In this document: one piece after another, positions 23,463 through 30,443 of the stretch
Numbering within the stretch: position 1 is the stretch's first letter
Layout of the letters: the number at the start of each line of letters is the position of its first letter
Assembly: GCA_946185835.1 (NCBI GenBank)
Contig: CAMHKW010000015.1
Location: 1 to 46,885 of the forward strand
Direction: 5' to 3'
Source: an uncultured Bacteroidales bacterium
GTDB taxonomy: Bacteria > Bacteroidota > Bacteroidia > Bacteroidales > Paludibacteraceae
DNA: 46,885 bases
Position numbers and translations under genes: made by a program
The notes under the pieces: generated by a model
Told to the model about the DNA's origin: nothing
Databases searched by the model: none
Seen by the model: only the letters and a program-made list of their open reading frames with translations

Positions 23463-23690
23463 GTGTCGAAATAAAATTTCGACGGAATGGACGGAGAGAA
23501 GGGCAGTGCCGGCTATGCCGGCACTGCTGTTTTTTTTGTGGTTGAAATTTTTTTAGTGTGTCGAAATTAAATTTCGACGAAATGGACGGAGAAAAAGGCA
23601 GTGCCGGCTATGCCGGCACTGCTGTTTTTTGTGTGTTGAAATTTTTTTTAGTGTGTCGAAATTAAATTTCGACGGAATGGACGGAGACGC
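23463..23690. repeat. 95-bp tandem repeat carrying terminator hairpins
   Basis: Units begin GTGTCGAAAT at 23463, 23558 and 23653 (period 95; the third is partial). Each contains a short palindrome (TCGAAATTAAATTTCGA type) and GGACGGAG. The first two also contain the strong hairpin noted separately. Confidence 0.9.
23503..23630. terminator. Duplicated bidirectional terminator
   Basis: Two identical 11-bp stems, GCAGTGCCGGC-TAT-GCCGGCACTGC (23503-23527 and 23598-23622), each followed by six or more T on the plus strand; the second is also flanked by a run of A (TTTTT on the minus strand). They lie between convergent genes. Confidence 0.9.
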
Positions 23691-23726
23691 TGTCTGATGT
23701 CTGAAATGGACGGAGACGCTGGCTGA

Positions 23727-24827
23727 TTAGTTGATTTCAGCGCGTGCGATAGCGTCTTTGTAGTATTTCTGGTCAACGAAGACGTCTTCCTTGTAGGGGT
23801 TGATATGACGTTTCTTAGCCTGGTAGCAGATGTAACCGAGAGCTATGGCGTTGGTGATCAGAGCGAGAGCTGAGATGACGAGCATAGCAGTAGGGTTAGC
23901 AGCTGTAGCGCCTTCTGCCACGACGGTGGTGCCTGTAGCGGCAGCCTCACCTCCGGCAGCAGCGTAGATAGCTGTAACGGTGTCGATACCGTTGACATAT
24001 TGTACGGGGAGTACAGCCCAATTGAAGGCTTGGAATCCGTCTTTGAAGGTCTCTTGGAAGAGCGGGAATACCTGTGCGAACATGCACCAGATGGCGAGGG
24101 TGTTAGCACGGTTCTGGATCCAACCGCCACGGTTCCAAAGCAGAGCAGCTACGGTAGGAGCGAGCAGCAGAGCGATACCGCAATACCAGCTGTGAGTAGG
24201 CAGGCAGTTGTAGGTATAAGCGAAGTTCCAGATGTCGTAAACGAGGATGTAGACCCATGTCATGTCAGCCCAGATCATGTCTTTGCGGTCTTTCGATGGG
24301 TATACATTCCACCACGCTGTCATACAGAAGATGTTGAGCAGTCCGGCAACGCCGTTGAAAACGTTGTGCCATCCGCCATAGAGCCAAACGCCTTCTGACG
24401 AGAGCCACCATTTGTTCCATCCCATGATAGCCGATTCGAAGTCGGAGCATACAGCGATGAGGATGTTGATAGCGACGATGATGAATGGGAAGGGTTTGAA
24501 CCAGTGTTGTTTACCGATCCCCCACTCGTACTTAATCATCATAAAGCCGATACAGCCGGTGAGAGCTGCATAGAGCTTAGCATAGTGGAACCAGCCATTC
24601 ATGTAGATGTGTGTCTGGTTGTTGACAGCCCACTCAGCGCCCATTCGTGCTCCAACGGCGATAGCGATGAAGTAAACGGTGAGTGCCAGAGGAATGGCAA
24701 AGAAAGTGATAGCTCCGCCCCATTTGGTGCGACGAGCAAACTCATTGAAGAGTATAAGGCCAACGAGGACTACAAGCAACATTCCCCATTGAGCCAAGGC
24801 GTGTTCGCCATAAACTTGAAAGAACAT
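23727..24827 (-). CDS. DUF5692-like polytopic membrane protein
   Basis: 366 aa with roughly nine or ten hydrophobic helices. Recognisable stretches are AQWGMLLVVLVGLILFNEFARRTKWGG, YAALTGCIGFMMIKYEWG, GGWHNVFNGVAGLLNIF, KDMIWADMTWVYILVYDIWNFAYTYNC and ISALALITNAIALGYICY; the pattern matches my memory of DUF5692. A Gly/Ala/Thr-rich loop near 300 (AAAGGEAAATGTTVVAEG) is unusual. The function is unknown. It is last in a run with hypB, an Fe-S flavoprotein, hypA and a 109-aa membrane protein, which suggests a membrane subunit of a redox complex (inference). Confidence 0.75.
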   Translation of the reverse strand: MFFQVYGEHALAQWGMLLVVLVGLILFNEFARRTKWGGAITFFAIPLALTVYFIAIAVGARMGAEWAVNNQTHIYMNGWFHYAKLYAALTGCIGFMMIKYEWGIGKQHWFKPFPFIIVAINILIAVCSDFESAIMGWNKWWLSSEGVWLYGGWHNVFNGVAGLLNIFCMTAWWNVYPSKDRKDMIWADMTWVYILVYDIWNFAYTYNCLPTHSWYCGIALLLAPTVAALLWNRGGWIQNRANTLAIWCMFAQVFPLFQETFKDGFQAFNWAVLPVQYVNGIDTVTAIYAAAGGEAAATGTTVVAEGATAANPTAMLVISALALITNAIALGYICYQAKKRHINPYKEDVFVDQKYYKDAIARAEIN

Positions 24828-24871
24828 AGTTTTATAAAATTTGGTTAATAATGGTATTTGGTTAATTGTAT

Positions 24872-25201
24872 TTATGCTTTAGCGACGGTGCGATGCTCTT
24901 TGACGAAGCACCATGCTGCCCATACGGCTGTGACAGCGAGCGAGATAGGCAGTCCGACGGTGAGTATTTCGTTGAGCATGACGCTACCTCCTCCTTCTGT
25001 TTCGAGAGCGGTGAAGAACGGGAATCGCCATGTGAGTTCGCCATTGATGATATGGTCGACGACGAGCATGACTGAGCCTCCCCATAGCATTTTCTCGAGT
25101 GAGGCGAGGTTACGACCTAAAAAGGTGTCTTTGGGTGTTGTTGTCTTGCGATAGACAGAAGTGGCTATCGCCTGGGTGAGTGGTACGATAAAGCAAGCCA
25201 T
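24872..25201 (-). CDS. Small membrane protein of the hypAB redox locus
   Basis: 109 aa with hydrophobic segments near 1-15, 38-55 and 85-105 and a conserved-looking core (LEKMLWGGSVMLVVDHIINGELTWRFPFFTA). I cannot assign a family name, though I recall similar small proteins beside hypA in other anaerobes. It lies 44 bp before the DUF5692-like gene and 61 bp after hypA. Its leader is the AGAAATAAAAAATC-type AT-rich repeat. A role as small subunit or anchor for the neighbouring flavoprotein is inference. Confidence 0.65.
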   Translation of the reverse strand: MACFIVPLTQAIATSVYRKTTTPKDTFLGRNLASLEKMLWGGSVMLVVDHIINGELTWRFPFFTALETEGGGSVMLNEILTVGLPISLAVTAVWAAWCFVKEHRTVAKA

Positions 25202-25262
25202 ATTATTTTTGATTTTTTATTTCTTATTGCTTATTGATTTCTGATTGTTTATTATCAGAACA

Positions 25263-25610
25263 CTAAGTTTTTACTTCTATTTGTTTTATTTCGACTTCAT
25301 TGCCTTGCAGGAGCCATGTGTTTGGACTGCCGCAGTGTGGGCATGTCTTTCCGTAGGCTAAGGTAGGGTAGTCTTTTGAGCAGTTGTCGCAATGTGTCAG
25401 TGCGGTGATGGGTTCTATTTTGAGTTCTGAGCCTTTGAGAATTTCTTCTTTGTCGGCAGCCCATCGCCAGCAGTCGGTGAGGTACTCAGGCACGATAGTC
25501 GACACTTCGCCGATGTTCATCACGACGGTGGCGACGCGTTTGACGGCGTTTTCTTCCGCCACCTTCTTGACGTCGCGGATGATGTAGAATACGATTCCGA
25601 GTTCGTGCAT
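25263..25610 (-). CDS. hypA: Nickel metallochaperone HypA
   Basis: 115 aa from the chosen start, which gives the invariant MHE N-terminus (His2 and the N-terminus bind nickel). The frame extends to 25829 but that part overlaps the flavoprotein gene and is rejected. The zinc site is CDNCSKDY ... CPHCGS. HypA delivers nickel with HypB to NiFe-hydrogenase or other nickel enzymes. It starts 8 bp after the flavoprotein stop, so it is translated from the same mRNA. No hydrogenase subunit is in the window. Confidence 0.93.
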   Translation of the reverse strand: MHELGIVFYIIRDVKKVAEENAVKRVATVVMNIGEVSTIVPEYLTDCWRWAADKEEILKGSELKIEPITALTHCDNCSKDYPTLAYGKTCPHCGSPNTWLLQGNEVEIKQIEVKT

Positions 25611-25618
25611 GCTGAGTG

Positions 25619-28450
25619 TTATTTGCTGATGCCCTTGATGACTATTTTCCCGGCTCTTCGGATCATATATGGCAGAATGGCGCTGAACTTCTTTTCGGAA
25701 GTCACCATGTGTGAAGCTTCGGGGTTTTCTCGGAAGAGGTGTATAGCGTCGAATGCGCATTTGGTGGTGCAAATACCGCAACCGATGCAGCGGTTTTGGT
25801 CGACGATGGAGGCTCCGCATCCGAGGCATCGTGCCGTCTCTTTCTTGACCTGTTCTTCGGTGAGAGTGCCGTGGTATTCGGCGAAGCGGCTTTTCTGTTC
25901 GACGTCGGCAGCTTGCTGGCGTGAGCTGTTGTCGTATGATTCGACGACGATATCTTGTTTGTTGAGTTCGATGAAGTCGCGTCGGTTACGTCCGATGGTC
26001 ATGTGTCCGTGTTGCACGAAGCGGTGTAGCGACTCAGCTGCTTCTTTGCCTGCTGCTATGGCGTCGATGGCGAACTTAGGTCCTGTGAAGACGTCTCCTC
26101 CGACGAAGATGTCGGGTTCGGCTGTTTGGTATGTCAGTTTGTCGGCTACGGGGTAAACGCCACGGAAGAACTCGACCTTAGTCTCTTTGAGCAGGTCTTT
26201 GAGCACTACTGTCTGTCCGATAGCGAAGATGACGAGGTCGGCGTCGAGAGTGATGGTGTCGTTGTCGTCGTACTCGGGTGCGAACTTATGTTCGGCGTTG
26301 AAGACGGATGTGCAGCGTTTGAAGGTGATGCTTGTGACTTTGTCTTTTCCGAGCACTTCTTTTGGTCCCCATCCCGGGTTGATGACGACGCCGTCTTCTC
26401 TTGCTTCTCGTCGTTCTTCTTTGGATGCGGGCATGATGTCTTCTGTCTCGAGTGAGAGCATGGTGACGCTATCGGCTCCGCTTCGCAGCGCTACACGTGC
26501 TGCGTCGATAGCTACGTTTCCTCCTCCCACAACGACTACTTTGCCGCTTACTTTCTGCTGTCCGCAGTTAGCGTTGTGTAGGAAGTCGATGGCGGTGGTT
26601 GTACCTTCGAGAGTGTCTCCGGGTATGCCCGGGAGTCGTCCGCCTTGGCATCCGATAGCGATGTAGAAGCCTTTGTAGCCTTGTTGGCGTAGCTGCTGTA
26701 TGGTGATGTCTTTTCCGACTTCTACGCCGGTACGTATCTCGACTCCTATCTGTCGCATGATGTCGATTTCGGCATCGATGACTTGTTTGTCGAGTTTATA
26801 TGAAGGGATGCCATAGCGGAGCATGCCTCCGGGTTGTTCGTTCTTTTCGAATACTGTTGGTTTGTAGCCTGCAACGGCGAGGTAGTAGGCGCAGCTGAGT
26901 CCTGCGGGTCCGGCACCGATGATGGCAATCTTCTCTTCCCAGTGGTCGATGACGGAAGAGGCTATGTTGATTTCAGGGACGAAGCGTGTTTCGGCTTTGA
27001 GGTCTTGTTCGGCGATGAACTTCTTGACGGCGTCGATGGCGATGGGGTTGTCGATGGTTCCTCTTGTGCATGCGTCTTCGCAGCGTCGGTTGCATATACG
27101 TCCGCATACAGCGGGGAATGGGTTCTCTCGTTTGATGAGTTCGAGTGCTTCGCGGTATTTACCTTCTGCAGCTTTCTTGAGGTAGCCTTGTACGGCTATA
27201 TGTGCGGGGCAAGCTGTCTTGCAGGGTGAGGTGCCGGTGGGGTAGCAGTTGATGCGGTTGCGGTCGCGGTAGTCTTCTGTCCATTTCTCGGGTCCCCATT
27301 TAGCGGCGTCCGGAAGTTCTTGTTTAGGATATTCTATTTGTCCGTGCGAGGTGCATAGTTTCTGTCCGAGTTTGACGGCTCCGGCGGGGCAGTATTCGAC
27401 GCATCTGCCGCAAGCCACGCAGCTCTGTGGGTCGACTTTGGCAACGTATGCGCTACGCGACATGTTGGGCGTGTTGAAGAGTTGTGAGGTGCGCAGTGCG
27501 TTGCATATCTTGACGTTGCAGTTGCAGATGGCGAAGATCTTACCTTCACCATCGATGTTGGTTATCTGGTGAACGAAGCCGTTGTCTTCTGCTTTTTTGA
27601 GTATCGCCATGCACTCTTCGTAGGTGATATAGTGTCCTCTGTTAGTTTCGACGAGGTACTCAGCCATATCTCCGACTCCGATACACCAGTCGCGGTAGTC
27701 GTCGGCGCAGCCTTCGTCGAGTTTTTTTCTGCCATATCGGCACGAGCAGATACCGACAGCGAGGTGCCCGGAATAGCGTTGTAGCCAGTAAGATATATGT
27801 TCGATGTCGGCTGTCTCGTTGACCATAGAGATGGCTTTTTCGACGGGTATGACGTGCATACCTATACCTGCACCTCCCATAGGCACCATAGGTGTTACCT
27901 TTTCGAGCGGCAGGAAGGTCATACGTTCGAAGAACATGGCGAGTTCGGGGTGTTTGTCCATCAGGTAGGTGGACATGTTGGTATACTCGGCACTGCCGGG
28001 CACGAACATAGGCACCCAGTACTCACGGTCTTCGAAGTTATATCCGGTGCCGATGACAGGTCCTTGTTTGGTATAGTGGTCTCCGTAGTCGAACTCCACC
28101 ATACCGAACTCGGCAAGTTTTTGTAGCAGGTCGTCGAACGACTCGTCGTCGGGGGTATAGTGTTTTTTGCGGTTCCACTGTACCAATTCTCTGTACTTAT
28201 GGTGTTCGCGTACTTGCAGGAACTTCTTGGATATCATGTCGAGCAGCAGGTCGAGCGAAGCCTCTCTGGTGGTGGCGTCCATCTCGTCTTCGAAGATGCA
28301 TGCGAGTCCCCAGTATTCCGGTGCATCGGTTGTCATCTTGATTTTTCCGGGCACTCGGTCGGTGACTTGTTGTACGAACTTAAGGAGTTTCGGGTTGGGA
28401 TTTTTGTCGCCTTTGTGTTTGGGGACAAACTTGGTTGACATCTCTGGCAT
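25619..28450 (-). CDS. Fe-S flavoprotein: Cys-rich N-terminal domain, ferredoxin, GltD/NfnB-like reductase, C-terminal ferredoxin
   Basis: 943 aa, probably cytosolic. Order: residues 1-330, a domain with Cys clusters CSCRYGRKKLDEGC near 235-250 and ICNCNVKIC near 307-315; ferredoxin SCVACGRCVEYC near 342-355; GltD-type N-terminal Fe-S region (CKTACPAHIAVQGYL near 409; CGRICNRRCEDACTRG near 447); FAD site IAIIGAGPAGLSC near 506; NADPH site VVVVGGGNVAIDAA near 634; and a last ferredoxin, CIGCGICTTKC near 887. The core resembles the NADPH-oxidising subunit of glutamate synthase and the large subunit of NADH-dependent ferredoxin:NADP oxidoreductase. No glutamate synthase large subunit is nearby. 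It is flanked by hypB and hypA. The electron acceptor is unknown; membrane partners are proposed by context. Confidence 0.82.
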   Translation of the reverse strand: MPEMSTKFVPKHKGDKNPNPKLLKFVQQVTDRVPGKIKMTTDAPEYWGLACIFEDEMDATTREASLDLLLDMISKKFLQVREHHKYRELVQWNRKKHYTPDDESFDDLLQKLAEFGMVEFDYGDHYTKQGPVIGTGYNFEDREYWVPMFVPGSAEYTNMSTYLMDKHPELAMFFERMTFLPLEKVTPMVPMGGAGIGMHVIPVEKAISMVNETADIEHISYWLQRYSGHLAVGICSCRYGRKKLDEGCADDYRDWCIGVGDMAEYLVETNRGHYITYEECMAILKKAEDNGFVHQITNIDGEGKIFAICNCNVKICNALRTSQLFNTPNMSRSAYVAKVDPQSCVACGRCVEYCPAGAVKLGQKLCTSHGQIEYPKQELPDAAKWGPEKWTEDYRDRNRINCYPTGTSPCKTACPAHIAVQGYLKKAAEGKYREALELIKRENPFPAVCGRICNRRCEDACTRGTIDNPIAIDAVKKFIAEQDLKAETRFVPEINIASSVIDHWEEKIAIIGAGPAGLSCAYYLAVAGYKPTVFEKNEQPGGMLRYGIPSYKLDKQVIDAEIDIMRQIGVEIRTGVEVGKDITIQQLRQQGYKGFYIAIGCQGGRLPGIPGDTLEGTTTAIDFLHNANCGQQKVSGKVVVVGGGNVAIDAARVALRSGADSVTMLSLETEDIMPASKEERREAREDGVVINPGWGPKEVLGKDKVTSITFKRCTSVFNAEHKFAPEYDDNDTITLDADLVIFAIGQTVVLKDLLKETKVEFFRGVYPVADKLTYQTAEPDIFVGGDVFTGPKFAIDAIAAGKEAAESLHRFVQHGHMTIGRNRRDFIELNKQDIVVESYDNSSRQQAADVEQKSRFAEYHGTLTEEQVKKETARCLGCGASIVDQNRCIGCGICTTKCAFDAIHLFRENPEASHMVTSEKKFSAILPYMIRRAGKIVIKGISK

Positions 28451-28496
28451 GGGGAGTGGGTGGTTTTTATAGTTTATAGCTTGGTTTATAGCTTGG

Positions 28497-28516
28497 GCGT
28501 CTCATATATGAGACGC
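28497..28516. promoter_or_regulatory. Perfect 20-bp palindrome before the Fe-S flavoprotein gene
   Basis: GCGTCTCATATATGAGACGC is identical to its own complement. It lies 47 bp upstream of the flavoprotein start and after the hypB minisatellite. It could be an operator for a dimeric regulator or a small hairpin; there is no T tract. Confidence 0.6.
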
Positions 28517-28536
28517 GTTTGACAGGGTAGCGGGGT

Positions 28537-28648
28537 GGTGGAATGGTGGAATGGTGGAATGGTGGAATGGTGGAATGGTGGAATGGTGGAATGGTGTAAT
28601 GGTGTAATGGTGTAATGGTGTAATGGTGTAATGGTGTAATGGTGGAAT
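28537..28648. repeat. 8-bp minisatellite, 14 units
   Basis: Seven GGTGGAAT units, six GGTGTAAT units, then one GGTGGAAT, with exact 8-bp periodicity. It lies between hypB (ends 28676) and the flavoprotein gene (starts 28450). A long reading frame through it encodes only His/Pro/Thr repeats and is not a gene. Confidence 0.95.
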
Positions 28649-28675
28649 GGTGGGGTGTTGGGGGAGTTTTTACTG

Positions 28676-29347
28676 TTAGCGTTGGAAGTCCCGTACTTCT
28701 TGAAGTAGCCAGTTGGCGAGGGTGTCGATGCCTTCACCTGTCTTGGCGCAAACGGGAATGATGGTAGCTTTTGGGTTACGCATGTGAATGTACTCTTTGC
28801 ATTTCTCGAGGTCGAAGTCGAAGTAAGGCATGACGTCGATTTTGTTGATTATCACGACGTCGCATACAGAGAACATAAGCGGATATTTGAGGGGTTTGTC
28901 GTGTCCTTCGGGCACGGAGAGAATCATGGCGTTACGTACGGCACCGGTATCGAATTCGGCGGGGCATACGAGGTTACCGACGTTCTCGAGGATGACGAGG
29001 TCGGCTTGTTTGAGGTCGATGCCTGAGAGTCCTTGTCGTGTCATTTCGGCATCGAGATGGCACATGCCACCGGTGTGTAGTTGGATAGAGGGGATACCTG
29101 TAGCAGACTTTATTTTGACGGCGTCGACGTCGCTATCGATGTCGGCTTCCATCACGGCGATACGTATTTTGTCTTTCAGGAGGTTGATGGTTTGAATGAG
29201 AGTGGTGGTCTTGCCGCTGCCGGGAGCTGACATGAGGTTGAGCAGATATACACCACTTTGTTTGAGTTCTGAGCGCAGACGGTCTGCGTCTCGGTCGTTG
29301 TCTTCGAAAATGCTCTTTTTGATTTCGATTACTTTGACTTGGTCCAT
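28676..29347 (-). CDS. hypB: GTPase HypB (nickel insertion)
   Basis: 223 aa. It has the P-loop MSAPGSGKTTTLIQ, EADIDSDVDA, the metal-site residues in GGMCHLD and NLVCPAEFD, and NKIDVMPYF (base recognition). It lacks the N-terminal CxxCGC motif and His-rich stretch found in some HypB proteins. It is first in the run hypB, Fe-S flavoprotein, hypA, small membrane protein, DUF5692-like protein, and has its own promoter (29389-29422). Confidence 0.95.
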   Translation of the reverse strand: MDQVKVIEIKKSIFEDNDRDADRLRSELKQSGVYLLNLMSAPGSGKTTTLIQTINLLKDKIRIAVMEADIDSDVDAVKIKSATGIPSIQLHTGGMCHLDAEMTRQGLSGIDLKQADLVILENVGNLVCPAEFDTGAVRNAMILSVPEGHDKPLKYPLMFSVCDVVIINKIDVMPYFDFDLEKCKEYIHMRNPKATIIPVCAKTGEGIDTLANWLLQEVRDFQR

Positions 29348-29388
29348 GGTATTAGAGAGTAAGTATCCTTACGTTTTCTTTTGCGGTC

Positions 29389-29422
29389 GCAAAGATAGTT
29401 TATTTTTTCGGGCTACGCAAAA
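29389..29422 (-). promoter_or_regulatory. hypB promoter
   Basis: On the minus strand, TTTTG (29422-29418), 20-bp spacer, TATCTTTGC (29397-29389). Confidence 0.75.
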
Positions 29423-29493
29423 CAAATGTTAATATTGTTGAACTTTCTCGTATTTGGAGGGTGGTGAGGTGCTGTTGTCAGCCTGTTGTCAGC

Positions 29494-29512
29494 CGCCGGT
29501 TGGAAACCGGCG
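29494..29512. repeat. GC hairpin repeat, copy g
   Basis: CGCCGGTT-GGA-AACCGGCG, identical in arms and loop to copy f. No TTTAG tract beside it. It lies just after the coiled-coil gene. Confidence 0.85.
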
Positions 29513-29563
29513 TACCCACTCCCTCCCCCTTCTCCGGGAGTCGGTAGGCGGTGTACACGGTTT

Positions 29564-30439
29564 TTATTTTTCGATTTTGAAGGGGAAACTGCCTGCGAGG
29601 TTGCCGTCGATAAAGAAGTCGGCGTTATATGTACCTTTTTGCAGTATTTCTTCGACGTTCCAATATAGTATGTCCATTAGTTCTTCGCCTGTGAATTCGA
29701 ATTCTTTTCTGACGGAGTATTCGATATCTTGGTTTTCGAAGCGGAAGAGGTTGTCAGGGCTTTTGGTCATGATTTCTCCGTCGGGTCGTCTGAGACGGAG
29801 GTAGATAGTTTTGATGCCGGGTTCGGTGGTTATGTTTTTGAGTACGGTATAAGCGAATTGTATCTTTACGGTTTTTGACGCGCGGTTGGTTTTTCGGTCG
29901 TGGTTGTTGAGCAGCGTGACTTGCAGGTTGGTGACTTCCATCATCGAGGCTCGGCTGACGACTTCGGTGAGTTTTTGTTTTTCTTGTTCGAGTTGAGTAG
30001 CTTTTTCGGATACTTGCTCGTATTGTTTTTTGACCTCTTTATTCTCGGTGGTGAGTCGTTTGTTTTGTCGGTCGAGGGAGTCGATTTGTTGTACGTATTG
30101 TACCATGACGGCTCTGACGGTAGCGAGTTCTTTTTTGAGTTCGGCAATACGTCTGGCGTTGGTAGCTTTGGTGATACGCAGTTCTTCGAGCAGGTCTTGG
30201 ACACGTTGTTTTTCTTCGCTGAGCAGTTCGACGAGTGAGTCGTTGTGCAGTTGTCCGACTTGGTATCCGTCGTATTGTATGGCGAGTTCTTCGTACTCGT
30301 TTTCGAGTTGCTGTTTCTCGAAGTTCATCTGTTCTACTATTTCCTGCATTTCAGCTTTGGTGTGGAGGTTGTCGTAGAGCAGGTAAGCAGCAGCTGCTGC
30401 AAGAATGGCGATGGCGGCGATGATGAGATAACGTTTCAT
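29564..30439 (-). CDS. Membrane-anchored coiled-coil protein
   Basis: 291 aa. One N-terminal membrane helix (LIIAAIAILAAAAAYLLYD) is followed by a long coiled coil (about 30-165, rich in Glu/Gln/Lys heptads) and a C-terminal beta-rich domain (about 180-291: LQVTLLNNHDRKTNRASKTVKIQFAYTVLKN; TIYLRLRRPDGEIM; YNADFFIDGNLAGSFPFKIEK). The function is unknown; similar proteins are common in Bacteroidales. It lies 4 bp after murF, so it may act in the envelope (inference). Confidence 0.72.
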   Translation of the reverse strand: MKRYLIIAAIAILAAAAAYLLYDNLHTKAEMQEIVEQMNFEKQQLENEYEELAIQYDGYQVGQLHNDSLVELLSEEKQRVQDLLEELRITKATNARRIAELKKELATVRAVMVQYVQQIDSLDRQNKRLTTENKEVKKQYEQVSEKATQLEQEKQKLTEVVSRASMMEVTNLQVTLLNNHDRKTNRASKTVKIQFAYTVLKNITTEPGIKTIYLRLRRPDGEIMTKSPDNLFRFENQDIEYSVRKEFEFTGEELMDILYWNVEEILQKGTYNADFFIDGNLAGSFPFKIEK

Positions 30440-30443
30440 AGTG

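Noticed and set aside
25611..25829. N-terminal extension of hypA
   Set aside because: It overlaps the flavoprotein 3' end in another frame and would bury the invariant MHE start.
28537..28648. CRISPR array
   Set aside because: The 8-bp units are back to back with no spacers, and no cas gene is present.
28486..28737. Reading frame rich in His, Thr and Pro
   Set aside because: It is a translation of the 8-bp minisatellite and overlaps the hypB end.
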